From Atkinsonella hypoxylon (lineage: Eukaryota > Ascomycota > Sordariomycetes > Hypocreales > Clavicipitaceae): a DNA stretch of 64,000 bases. The position numbers were made by a program, and so were the translations under genes. The stretch spans positions 186,001 to 250,000 of the forward strand of contig JFHB01000027.1 in assembly GCA_000729835.1 (NCBI GenBank). Reading direction: 5' to 3'. Position 1 is the first letter of the stretch. The number at the start of each line of letters is the position of its first letter. The notes below the pieces were generated by a model. The model saw nothing but the letters and a program-made list of their open reading frames with translations, did no database searches and was not told the DNA's origin. Below are positions 33,855 to 45,800 of this stretch, one piece after another.

Positions 33855-35099
33855 ACAAAGCCACGAATGCGTGATGTGTGCATTGTCGTTCTACATTGAC
33901 CCCTAGGGCAGAGGATGTGCTAGGATGCGATTCCTCTTTAGCGAAGGGGCTCCTTAAGGCTAGCTGAGAAGGACCCGAAGCGGATTTTCTTTTCAATTCT
34001 TCATTTCTATCCCTTGTACTAATATAGCAGGGTCAGTGGTATGGGAAAGACGGCTAAAAAAGTTGCATACTTGGGCGTTGGTAGTATTCTTTGCTGGGCT
34101 CCTACCACACAGATGGTGTTAGATTATAACAGCGATCCTATTTGTCCATTCAGCTGCGTGTATACCCTGTGATGATGTTGTGCACTTGTTGTTGTACATT
34201 ATAGAGTTGTAATTGCCACGGGTGAGATGGGGGAGTATCGACTGAGTTCAAGGTAGCTTTTAGGCTTCACGGTCCATGGATGGGCTGACTTGCTGTTTAC
34301 ACGGGTTCTTTCTACGTTCCATACACAGGCTCTTTTACACTGTCTGTATTCGGCATGCTGCGGCTCTGATGAAAGAGGCGTATTTACGAATGAACAGCTT
34401 CTTACACTTATCCGTCCTCCCGTCTCTCAGCGAGGTGCTCTTGCCTCGTATTCTCATCTCCTGGTAATGCAGTATTACCAGTATCTACCTACATCAGACG
34501 CAGGTCCCGAGACGCTACTCAAACCACGAGAGTCTGAGTTATTACGTTACCAAAGCTTGGTGGCATGTTTGAGCGTGTCTTGTGAGAGCTTGGGTCTTTG
34601 ACTACCGGGACCATCATTGCGCTTAAAGATACCTAGCAGGTATTGAAAAGTCGCACTGTAATGTCGAATTGGTCGAAACTGGCCTGATCGTGGCCCGTGG
34701 AATCTTCAACGGCACGTGTCTCTGATGTCCCGGGTTTTTTTTTTTCCCTCCCTTTTTTTACATTTGGCCTGGTTGTCACGTGAATGAGAAGACAAGGATT
34801 TGTTCTTTTCAATATCACGCCATGTCTTGATGTATGCTCCGTACTAGTTATAATGTTGGAGTCGTGGACATGTTCGGCGGGGCGAATTCGGGCGAACGGG
34901 ATTTGATCTGCTGTTTGGATGGATGTCGGGTGAATGGATGGTAACTAGGTACCTACGTGATGGTCGCATGTGGACATGTTGACGTACTGTTCATCGAAAA
35001 GGATGGAAGACGCTGGACTACGGAGCTCATGTGGGTCCCATGCTGCTTGAATAACGCGACCTGTCCTTTTTCTTCTTCTTCTTTTTTTTTTTTTTTTGT

Positions 35100-35123
35100 G
35101 GGGGGAGGGGGGAGGGGAAGGGG
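35100..35123 (+). repeat. G-quadruplex-capable tract
   Basis: Four G-runs of 6, 6, 4 and 4 separated by A, A and AA, directly after a T16 run and a TTC microsatellite; about 1.1 kb upstream of PALH. Confidence 0.75.
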
Positions 35124-35777
35124 TGTAGTTCACTATCATGAATTATACGGAATAAAAGCACATGCATTGTATGATCTCATTATAGATCTTGCCGTGATCA
35201 CCGATTTGCATCGTTACACTAACGGTTTCTGAGACAAAAGCCGGCATTATCAAGCTGTCAAATGCGCCACAAGTCTCGTGCTTGAAGTTCGCTCGACCTC
35301 CTGAATTTTGCGAACGAGAATGAAGGGCTTGGCTCGGACCTTGCCTGATTCGAGCATCCGACTTGGACCTCTCGAGGGTACAGATTGTTCACTTGTCGTT
35401 CATCCACTTGAGTCGGGAATTTTTTTAAGACCAGGGGTTCAACGATTGCCCTCTTTACTTCCCGAGGCCCGAATAGCCGTTTTGAATGCGCTCTGATTGG
35501 TGAGGCTTTTTTTTTTTTTTTTTTCCAGCCACGATGTTAGTTAGTTAGCCAATGACATTGGAATTCATGGTAGGTACTAGGTACTCAAGCATCAATAGAA
35601 ACTTGGATGCCTACTTTGACCTTGTGTGTAAGAATAAGAATCACTAGATAAAGTGAACTGTAGCAACTCGCTGGACTCGGCGTTCCTGCAAGATATAGGG
35701 ACTTGGCCTTGTACGTATTCACAGCGCTGTGGTGCAATACCCATCTGCGGCGTTGCGACTGTCAGCGCGATGTACTG

Positions 35778-35842
35778 AGTACCTACCTCAGGTACCTTAC
35801 TCTAGGTACCTACCAGGTACCCTTCCAAAATTAGGTAGGTAC
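35778..35842. repeat. Cluster of GGTACCTA-type palindromes
   Basis: About six overlapping copies of TACCTACC, AGGTACC and their complements in 65 bases; similar clusters occur at 7580-7626 and 60079-60150, all in non-coding DNA. Confidence 0.75.
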
Positions 35843-36231
35843 GTCCTGCACCACGACCCCCTTTGGTACTAATCACCTTATGTTCCACGCAAATCCCGCC
35901 CACGACCACATTGCTCGCCATACCAAGACACGAGGCACTCGAACCGATGAGCATCGACCAAGTAGCATAGAACAGCACGGAAAGCGATACACACATCCTC
36001 GCCCGAAACGTCGTTCAGAAACCCGCAGCCCCTACGCAAATCCATCTTCCAAGTTCGTGGCGAGTCGCACAGTCCTCCCCACCACCTCCGACCTCATGCC
36101 TTTCTTTTCGCCGTCCATGGCTTCAGCATCCTAAGTCGAACTGAAGAGCTGTGCTTTACTGGCCACTCGTTCATCACACCTCTTACGCGACTGCGTCGCC
36201 GTGAGGACACTGGGCAGAGATCCGGCCAGCC

Positions 36232-37407
36232 ATGTCGACGAGCTTGGTCCCTTCGGGGACTTCGGGGACCGTAACCTCCAACATGAGCAGCGTCGTCTCG
36301 ACGAATCTCGCGACTACCTCAGCGGCGATGCTTTCGGCATCCACGACGGGCCCGAGCATTCCTGAAATGACCCATAGCTTCTTCAGTGACTCGAGTCTCA
36401 GCTCCCATGAGCAGGGGAATCAACCTATGGTGTCCAACTATCGCGATCCTTTCTACGCCTCCACCTTTCCCATGTGCTATGCGCTAGCTGCGACAACAGT
36501 CACTGCATACATGCTTTTGATCATGCTCTTCATCACACCTAGGTCCTTTCTGGATGGTGGAGTCGTCTATCTGGGCCGTCGTTCCGGCTTCACGCATAGC
36601 TCCTCTGGAGGCGAGAACATCGGCGGCCGTCCTTGGCTCCAGAAAGTTGCTGCGTTGACAGTTGCTGTGTCTCTCACCATTGCCACGCATGATACCTTCC
36701 AAGTTGCCGCGCATCAATACAGCTATGGGATCCAGAATGCAACGCTTCTGCAGTCGGACGTCATGAGTAGCATAGAGCTCAGAGTCACGCGCTTGGTTTC
36801 CAATTTCTTCCTCTGGTTAGCGCAAGCCCAGACCTTGATTCGATTGTTTCCGCGGCAGAGAGAAAAAGCCATTATCAAGTGGGTTGCCTTTGCCCTCATC
36901 ACACTGGATCTCATATTTTCAGCCATCAACAGTTTTAAGCCCGGCGAGTCGGGCACTTCTGGTCCCAATCCTGCTGCAGGAAGCTTTGATCATCCCATTC
37001 CAGCTTTGAGCTACATGTTTCAACTCCTGCTCGGTGTCCTATACGCAGCCTGGGTTATATACTACTCGCTCATGAAGAAGCGCTATGCCTTTTACCACCC
37101 ATTGATGAAGAACATGGTACTCCTGGCCATGATATCCTTGATTTCGATTCTGATACCTATTGTGTTCTTCATTCTCGATATATCACGACCTAAATTCGCC
37201 GGCTGGGGCGACTATGTGCGATGGGTCGGCGCCGCGGCGGCCAGTGTCATTGTCTGGGAATGGGTGGAACGAATCGAAGCACTCGAGCGCGAGGAGAAGA
37301 AAGGTGGAATTCTTGGCCGAGAGGTTTTTGACGGAGATGATGTGCTCGAAGTAAGTGCGCTGGATTACCCGTGGGATAGCAAGCATCGGCACTGCAAGGG
37401 CAAGGGC

Positions 37408-37439
<32 letters not shown>

Positions 37440-38634
37440 CGGTTCTGGCGGCCGGAGCGCTGGCAATGGCAAAAGCCGAGGCACCCGCGGCCAGATTCTA
37501 GGAACCGCCACTCTGGGAAATGCTAGGGAGAGGAGAATCAACCACGGTCATTCAACGCATTCGAATGTCTGGCCGGTCGTGTCCACACTTGCTGGCCGTC
37601 AACGAAGACACGCGCGGAACACAGCTCAGGACACGACAACATCTGAACAGCCTCCCCAGCGCTCCGTGGCCGGCATCTTTCGTCCGCCGTGGCCAGCACG
37701 ACCTGCGGCCACCCTGACGCCTGTGAGCCGGACAGAGACGCCAAGCGTCGCGAGTACAGTATACGCTGTCCGATACCAGCCGTCCTCCGAGACGACAGGA
37801 CGCACGCCCGACCTCTTTGCGCGAAGTCCTGATTCCCACCATTCTCATTCGCAACCACATCATCCACAGTCATGCCAAAACCAACATCAGCATCAGCATC
37901 AGCATCCGTCGTCGTCACAATCACCACCAGAAATACCCAACAACACAGCAGAGTCATCACCACAAGACGACTCGCCACCACAATCAAGCCAGACGGGCGT
38001 CGAGAGCTCATCATCGCAAGAACGTCCGCCTGGTACTCGACAGTCTCCGACGGGCACCGGACCCCCTGCCAACAGCATAACTGAGCAGGAAGTGAACGCT
38101 CCTCCACCGAGATCGCCCAGCCGGTGGCAAGCTTTGGCACAGGCATCCGGCCGTCGCTCGGCAGACATATCTGCCCCTCAGGACACCATGCGGCTGGACT
38201 CGATGGGGAGCCGATGGGACATCAAGTCGCGACTAGAGTTGTTTGCCGCGAACCAAGCAGAACGGGTGCGCGAAAAGCTCCGGCCAACCACCAACACAGA
38301 CAGTCTCCCCGTGACATACATTCCCGCGCCGCCACGCCAAGGCGCAGCCCTCCGAGAAGTCCTCGAAGAAGAAGTCTCTCGCCCCTCCAGCTCCTCATGC
38401 TCGGACGAAGGACGCGCCCGATCACACAACATAGCCGGCACGCACCCCCCGCCAGGCCAAGAGCAGCCCATTCCGCCTACGAATCCCCCCCTGTGGCCCG
38501 GCGTACGACGTCACACAACTGCCTACCAAGACGACGACGAGTATTCCTACACCGATGCCTCGGATGAGTCCAGCGTGGCAGACTCTGCTGTCCACGAGTC
38601 AGAGGACGCGGAGGCAGATGAATCTAGGAGTTAG
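36232..38634 (+). CDS. palH: pH-response sensor PalH/Rim21
   Basis: Single exon of 800 residues with a good start context (GCCATGT). PalH is the plasma-membrane sensor of alkaline ambient pH, working with PalI, the arrestin PalF and the ESCRT-linked protease PalB to activate PacC. The Ser/Thr-rich N-terminus (1-75) is extracellular; seven hydrophobic helices follow between about residues 80 and 350, starting with FPMCYALAATTVTAYMLLIM. Family segments NYRDPFYASTFP, GGRPWLQKVAALTVAVSLTIAT and RLFPRQREKAIIKWV are clear. The long cytosolic tail (350-800) binds PalF in relatives; here it has a poly-Asn tract of 11 (393-403), a His/Gln-rich patch near 540-565 and an acidic end. The tail is unusually rich in low-complexity sequence. 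Confidence 0.95.
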
Positions 38635-39124
38635 GCTTGATTTCATTTTAGCGCGGCGTTTGGAAACTGGGACTTTTTAGTGTATATATTACAAGGTGCA
38701 ATAGTCGACAGTATTGCGACTACGATGTCCTATCAAGCGTGTTTTCCCAGACCTCTTCATTTGCGTGGGTGATGGTATTGTCATCGTGATGCTTTCATGA
38801 ACATGGCGGCGTTCCCGCCCCTGTTAAGCATTCAGACCAGTATGATTGCGTCAGATGTCACGAATTGCTTTGCCATCCATGTTCGTCCATTCTGCGTAGA
38901 CAGCGTATGCTAAGTGCTTGAGCCACGGTTGGACATGAACTGGATTATGGAGCCTATCAGACTTAATATGGCGTAGATAAGACTTATGTACAAGGACCAC
39001 GTCTGTTCAAAGGTAGATCAAAGTATGCACGGCTGCACCGAATCCTGTCAACCACGACAAAGTACCACGCCATGCATCATTTCCAAACGCTCTATTTCCA
39101 TTGTACCTATTCGCATGTGCCAAA
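38635..39124. other. Convergent intergenic region PALH/CUL4
   Basis: About 490 bases between two gene ends facing each other; only 3' untranslated sequence is expected. Confidence 0.6.
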
Positions 39125-41720
39125 TTAGGCAAGATATGTATAACAGTTGTCCTCTCTCTCAATGTAATCCTTTTCAATCAAGCTACGACAAAATGTTAGC
39201 ATATCCAAAAAAAAAAAAAAAAAAAGGGGGGGGCAATCGGCAAGGGAGAAGGGCATACCTCTCAATCTGCTTCTTTATAGCCGCGGGCTCGACGCTCCCT
39301 CGGGACTTGGTCAGGTTGATCACCTCGGCCACCAGTTCTGCGTGACCCACTGACTTGCGGCTCTTCATGATTCGCACTATCGCAGCTTGTGTCTCGAAGC
39401 GTCTGTCTAGGGCAATTCGCTCGTGCGTCGCTTTGTTCTCCTCCTTTGTCTCCTTCAGCTGGATTTGGTTGATTTTGACCCGGTACTTGGGATCTGTAAA
39501 AGCCTTGTTGAACGTGAATGTGTCGGTCGGTTTGACGTCCCGCCCCTTGGGATGTTTGGTGATGACGCGGTATTTGCCGCAGGCAAGGGATTGCAGAGTA
39601 CGGTCCAAGTCGGGGCCTTGGAGGCCTGTCGCTGACGAGATTTGCTTGTAGGAGAGGAAGCCCCCGGGAGACTCACAGTTGAAGAGCAGGAGCACCACGG
39701 CTTGATATGCTGACACGAGTAGTTCTCGGGTTCCCTTGGGAAATTGTGCCTTGATGGAGCAGTGCGCGAGAGAGTGCTTCCATGTGAGCAATCTGCCTGT
39801 GTGCTTGTTCTTGTAGTGCCGGTCAAAACGCTCGATTTCCGTTGCCACTTCGTCTGGGAGATTAATTCGCACATCAGGGTATGTAGGCCACGCGGAAGCA
39901 GAGAGGACCATGACAGAAAGGTCAACAGGCGGGTCATGTTGCCGGTTCGCCTGCCTGCATGATCTATACGCGTCCATTTCATCCATGGCAAGCTCCTGAT
40001 CCTTGAACATTTGTTCCAAGTTATGCGTGAAATTTGAACCGCATTCGCCGCGGAGTTTCGTCAGCATGTTGCGCTCTGCATCTTTGCTGGCGCTTCGACC
40101 CATTAGCAAGCGCCGTGCAAGATCCTTCTTGTAGAAAGCTTCGAAAGCATCCTTCCCTTCGATGAAACGGAAGAGCTCGAGTGCCTGGTCAAGCTGTCGG
40201 TCCAACTCAGCGTCTTCATCCGCTGTGCTCGCTTGGCCCTCCTTCTCAGCCGTGGCCCTATCCTGTAGATCGGATAAGAGCTCTTTCGGCAATGCCTTGA
40301 GACCACCCCTCAGTAGCATGTCGATGTACTTGGCCGTCATCTCTCCAATCTTGGACGTCCCCGAATCCCAGCACGATGCTATCTTTCGATCGTTCATGAA
40401 TTTGCCAAACGCCTCACGCATGCCCCACAAGAAATCCTCATCCTTGCGGAACGCGTCCCGAATCATGAGATCCAATGAGCGTCTAAGTTCTAGTAAGCGG
40501 AGAACCATGTCGTCAACTCTTTCTCGATCTGATATGATATCGGCTCCAGTCTGCCGGATGTATTCGCTCCATGGTGTCTTCATCCTCTTCTGAATGCCAG
40601 AAAGACGCAATAAATCATACAGTCCTTTCACGGATTTGATGTCCTTATCTGACAATAGCTTGGACAAACTGACCGAATGTAAAAGCTTCTCCGAATAGCT
40701 CTCAATAAGAATTCCGTGGGCCAAGTCCATAATATGTTTTTCAGTAGTGCTGTCAAAATTGTAGGCGATGCACCGATGGGCCTCCTTGCCAAGCAGAGTC
40801 TCACACGCCGAAATGTAGTCCTTGAGCGATGAGGTGCTCCACGTTTCCCCAAAGTCTTTGAAATACGTCTCTGATTGCTGAAGAAAAACCGGATCGAAGT
40901 GCTTGACATATACGCCAAGAATATACAACATGCGGATGGATTCCTTCAGGAGGCCGGAATCTAACCGACTGTCACCGCACCGATCATATTCTATCATCTC
41001 GCAAACTCCGCTGATCACTCTATCACCAGGTGAGTCGGAGTTATTCTGCAACTGTGGAAAGACCATTCGCCTAAAGTAGGTAATGGCCATGTCGTTGATG
41101 GACGGTAGTGTTTCCCGCAGCAGATATGTCCGGTCCAGATAGCTAAATGTCGAACGAATGGTGACAACCTGCGCATTCCAACACCTCCACTCTTCTCTCA
41201 CACTTCGAAGAACATCAATGCTTGACTGCCCGCTATCAGATTTGATCCTTGGCAATACCACCGTCTGCAAGTGTATATCTACGCGTTCCTTCAGCAGGCG
41301 GTAGACCCTAGCGGCATTACCTCTGCGGCATACATCTTCCACACCACGGTAAAGGCGCTCTAGCGGTATAGCCGGTGATTTCGAAGCAAAGATAGCCCTC
41401 AAGGCCTCCTCCAGGTCCGTTTCTGTCTGTGCATAGTACCCTTGTAGCTGAGATTCGCGATTCATAAGTATACGCTGGTTCTTGATGACAAGTTTCTTGG
41501 CCCCTATATGTGGCTGAAATGCTGATGGCGGCTCGATGGTGAGGTCGATCGTCTCGGGCAACTTGCCCCTCGCCTTGGCAGTAGCCATTACGGCAACGGG
41601 CAAGCCGGCGTGTTGAGCGTGTCGAGGCCGTTTAGAGTTGGCAGAGGTTGCCGATGGTGAAGTGGAGAGACGCGGTCGGCGGCGGGACGTCTGTGGTGAT
41701 TCGGGCGGCCTAGATTGCAT
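39125..41720 (-). CDS. cul4: Cullin 4, scaffold of CRL4 ubiquitin ligase
   Basis: Exon 1 41720-39259 and a 58-base terminal exon 39182-39125, separated by a 76-bp intron, give 839 residues. The terminal exon encodes LIEKDYIERE followed by the family C-terminus YTYLA; frames that ignore the intron end in poly-Phe instead. Cullin repeats cover about residues 85-450, the cullin homology domain follows, and the neddylation motif IVRIMKSRKS has its acceptor Lys at about 786. Cul4 joins Ddb1-type adaptors to Rbx1 and in fungi takes part in DNA repair and heterochromatin control. The start at 41720 is the first ATG; an in-frame one at codon 45 is an alternative, as the first 44 residues are disordered. 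Very similar to Cul4 rather than Cul1 or Cul3 by its N-terminal IDLTIEPPSA context and KKLVIKN segment. Confidence 0.93.
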
Positions 41721-42833
41721 GGATTGTTCAGGAAGATGCGTGCCACAATGAGAAGCTGGGGTGTGAAAATGCGCTGTTTGAATTCGTAGGTAGGCAAGGG
41801 TGTGCCGGGATTTGTAGCTTGGTTTTGAAGAGCTTGGCTGTAATGCTTATGGACGGGATACTGGTCGGTCGACGGCACAAATTGGCAGTTACAGGAACGA
41901 ATATTCAATGGCTGGGGAGTATCGTGAAGGTGGGAGCTTGATGCCGAACTCTCGAATTGAGATCCAGTTTGATGTATGTATGGTATGTGGGGGAGCTGGA
42001 TGGATATGACACCATTCAACCGCGCCGGCGAGTGCTGGCCAGCAGGATTAGATCCAGTGGCAGCTTAAGCTGTGACCCATGCCTGTGGATATGGAGATCG
42101 ATATGATTGTGGAAGTGAATGTGAAAATGTAAGCGATTGTGAATGTGAATGTGAATGTGAATGTGTACTGGTGGTGGTGTTTGGCAGTCTGGTCTGGGTA
42201 TCGTGATGGCATCAGACTGTTTGGACGCAGGTCTGGTGGCAAACAAGGAGGAACACTGTGTTGAGTGTGCACATAGTGGGCGGGCGGACATTTCCAATTG
42301 GCTGCAGCTGCAGCAGCCCAGCCATCCATAAGTAGCGCCAACGTACTCCGTACAGTGAGTGGGTGTGAGTTATGCGTCGCGCGCTGTGCGTTCATTGTAC
42401 ATTCATTGTACATGCAGTGTGCCCCCCACTCACTATGCCTCACCGTACATCTCACCGTACATCTCACCGTATACCTCAGTCGCGCTCAAGCGAGTGTCAA
42501 CATCAACATGAGGCGCCATCATCGACAACTGCTTCCCACTTTGTGCAAAATAGTGACGTAAGCATTATACATGATGGAATCCCCGGCCTTTGCAGGCAAT
42601 AACAATCATTCTTTATCAAGAATCGCCCCCCCCGTTTGTCTATATGCACGCATACCAGTTACACCATCCTCTCAAATACACCCGGTCATGCTCGCTGAAA
42701 GACAAATACATAATATACACATCCGCTGCGTGACTCAAATAAAGAAAGAAACACTGAAAATTCCAGACAAGTGCCAACAACTGTGCATCCACGCCTTCCA
42801 CCAAAAAAAAAAAAAAAAAAAAAAAAACAGCTA
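41721..42833. other. CUL4 upstream region / TEL1 3' end
   Basis: 1.1 kb between two minus-strand genes. It holds a GAATGT hexamer array (42141-42165), a CTCACCGTACAT duplication (about 42440-42470), one TACTCCGTA nonamer (42344-42352) and an A25 run (42803-42827) seven bases beyond the TEL1 stop codon. No gene is supported. Confidence 0.6.
42141..42165. repeat. GAATGT hexamer array in the CUL4 promoter
   Basis: Four perfect GAATGT units plus a partial one; related GAT/GAAT units flank it on the left. It lies about 420 bases upstream of the CUL4 start. Confidence 0.8.
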
Positions 42834-45800
42834 TCACGCATATGCAGCCCATCCTGGTCGAGTCTCTCATTAGTAAATTCCACAAATCATCAAAGGTAAC
42901 AGCTTAATCTTACCAGAGTACAACACGGACAAATTCCTCTCGTCCGTAGCCGTGTTGATGAGATCGTTCACCGTAGCAGTCACACTCAGAGTCTTCGACA
43001 GCTTCTTGCGCACCACCTCCAACGCCCGATCTCCCTCTGACGGCTCGTTCGTGCGACTCTTGTTCGTCTTGGCCTTCTCTGCCTCTGCGGCCTCACTAGC
43101 ATCCGGCTCGTCTCCGCCGCCCTCTGCATCGCGGGCCTTTTGCAGCTTGGCTAGTCGTAGTGGAGAAATCGACCAGGTATACAGCGGATCGTATCGCAAC
43201 ACATCCAGGATCGTCATGATGGAGTACTGCTCTTCACGCAGCGCGTCCAATGTAAATTCACAGCAACGCCGGAATACACCCTCCGTCTTCGTTATGCCCA
43301 TGCCATCCACAATGTCTCGCGTCAGTCGAAACGGCACTAATTCTGGCACGGGGAGGATGCGCCCTGCCTCAAAAGCAATACCTAGATCAATGTGCACCAC
43401 TTCGCCAGTCTTTTTATCCAACAAGATATTGTGGCCGTGGCGGTCACCGAGTCCGAGCACATGTCCCAGCATGGATATTGCTGCCGTACTTCGAGTATAC
43501 GCCAGCCGACGGGCGAACCACTCATCTGGATCCACGAAATACTCCATGAAGAAGTATCTCATCACCGGCTGGAACCGCTCCGTGACTTTCCGGTACGTGC
43601 TCAGTCGGGTTTCCGCTGATCGGTTCTGGACGTTGAATACCTCTTTGCGGCATTGAGACCACTTGAGATCCCGGGGATGATATCTCTCGTGAGCAGGCAT
43701 GAGGAACTCGTGTAACGGAATGGTGTTGGGCACGAATTCGATCAGACCCGACGACGCCGTCAACGGCAGGACTTTGTAAGTTCGGATGCCGAGATTCCGT
43801 TGTTGACTACTCCTGTGAAGTTTCAGCAGAGACGACACGGCAGCAAACACTTGTTCCATGATGGCATCTTGACGAAGATCGTCATGTCCCCCTTTTACAA
43901 GCTGCTTGTACCTAACCCCATTGCTGCCTACCGCCGTGATGATTTTGGGAGCGCTGATGCCCGAAGCAATTGTCATAGTCGGCTCCAGCTTGACGATCAT
44001 CGGCACGTTGGAGTAGTCCTTGGTGACAGAGACTTCAATATGGAGCGTGGGAGGCGGCGTACAATGCCGCGCGAGGTAGCTCACCAAACGCTGACCTGGA
44101 GTCGAGTCTTTGATCGGAATCCTGGCCCCAGGCCTGTACTTGTTCGGGTTTCTATCCATGGCAAGAAGGTGGTAGTATTTGCTGGTCTTGTCGATTGCCA
44201 GCCAAATTTGTGCCACTGATTTGGTTTCAGCAAGCTGTTGGGCGACCTTCTCGGTTGCCATGACCCGCTGGACCGCCACATCATCCGTTTCTTGAGCCTT
44301 GGCTTTAGTTCCAGACCAGATCTGATACATGCCATGGTATGGATGATCGACACATATGTTATATACCAGCTCAAACAGTAATCTCTGAAAGGTAGTGTCT
44401 TGGCTTTGCAATCGTGATGTGAGCTGATTCATCAACGTGGCGAATTTTCTCGTAGGTACCAAAGATAAACTCTTCATGACTGCTTTGTTCGTGGATTCGT
44501 CATGAGATCGTTCGAGCCACAATGCCGTGAATCGCAGAGCGTCGTTGTTGAACTTCTCAGATGAGATAAGAGATAGGAGATAATTCTCCAAACTCAAATG
44601 AACAAACTCGCTGCGTGTCTGTTCTACCCGTTTCAACTCCTTTTCATCGAGTTCTAGCCATTGCTTTTCCTTCGACAGAACGTAAGCGTATTTTGTTCTG
44701 AGTTGCGTTTCTTTGGTCGAGTCTAGGAGAGCCTTGAGATCCTTGACTTCATCATTTTTTGCTTTCCGCAGGTTTTGTAGCCTCGCCAAATCCTCAAGTC
44801 CGTCTGGATCCTGAAGCTGCTCGTCACAGAAAGTGGCAAATTGATGATAGACCGCTCCGGCTTCCTTGTTTTTCTCACGCTTCAACTCCTTAAGTGCAGG
44901 TCCGAGATAAGATTTCTGGATGTCGTGAGGATTCTCCAACCGGGCAAGAGACATTTTGTGCCCAATCTTGGACAAAAGATCAGACCGACAAACACGAATA
45001 CTTTGTTTGTCGAGTGAAGAGCCAGTATCAATAGCTTGCAGCATCCGAATCGAGGTTCCTATCTCCCCATGGTCCCATAGCGAATTAGCCACCTCAATTT
45101 TGATAGCTGCATCCACATGCAAGTCTAGAGACTCGCATTGCGGTATGAGTTCTGTGAGTGTTGTGGCAATGTTAAGTGACTCTTGAGTTGCTTCGTGGTA
45201 TCGATAGATGTTGGAAGATAGTATCATCGACTCAACATGCATTTGCCGCAGTACATCCGCTGAAAGCTTCGCTTGTTTAACGAGGCCAAAGTGCTGGCAG
45301 ATCATGCTCATGGTGGTCTCACGACACGAAAGAACGTGACCAACATCGCCATATCTTTTAACAAATTAGTATTAGGGGGGGTTGTCGCAACAGGGCCTTA
45401 CTCACAATCCACTCCGCATCCACTCGGAACGAGCCTCAAACCGTTTCAGCATGTCTCTAACTTCGGACGGTTCCGCCATGTTCAAGACATCATCTAATTC
45501 CGTCAAGGCCGCCAGCGCTGCCAAGCGGCTTCGTAGTGTAGCCATATTCGAACTGGAACTGGCGATGCTCCGCATGATCCCACTGAAACCGTCGTATATG
45601 GCTTGCCGAACGTTTGAGAGTTCAGTTGAATAATGAATGCTTTGATACGCCTGATATGTCATCACATCGTGGTGATCACTGTTGGTGGGCGCCGGAAGAT
45701 TCCACATTTCCAGTCGCCTGGCCGTGTTGAATGTGTTATCCAAAGAGTGTCCATTAGCGCCAGACAGCTCTTGAGTGTTAAGAATTGAATGCGAGAGGCC

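Larger units (their letters stand above)
33855..36231. other. Long upstream region of PALH
   Basis: 2.4 kb with no supported gene. It holds T10, T16 (35082-35097), T18 (35507-35524), a G-rich tract and a cluster of TAGGTACC-like palindromes (35778-35842). Several short upstream frames lie within 350 bases of the PALH start and could be upstream ORFs if the leader is long. Confidence 0.55.

Noticed and set aside
35702..35707. Single GCCAAG (PacC-type) site upstream of PALH
   Set aside because: A six-base site is expected by chance several times in a region this long.
37538..38146. 202-codon frame antisense to PALH
   Set aside because: Shadow of low-complexity coding sequence; no own start signals.
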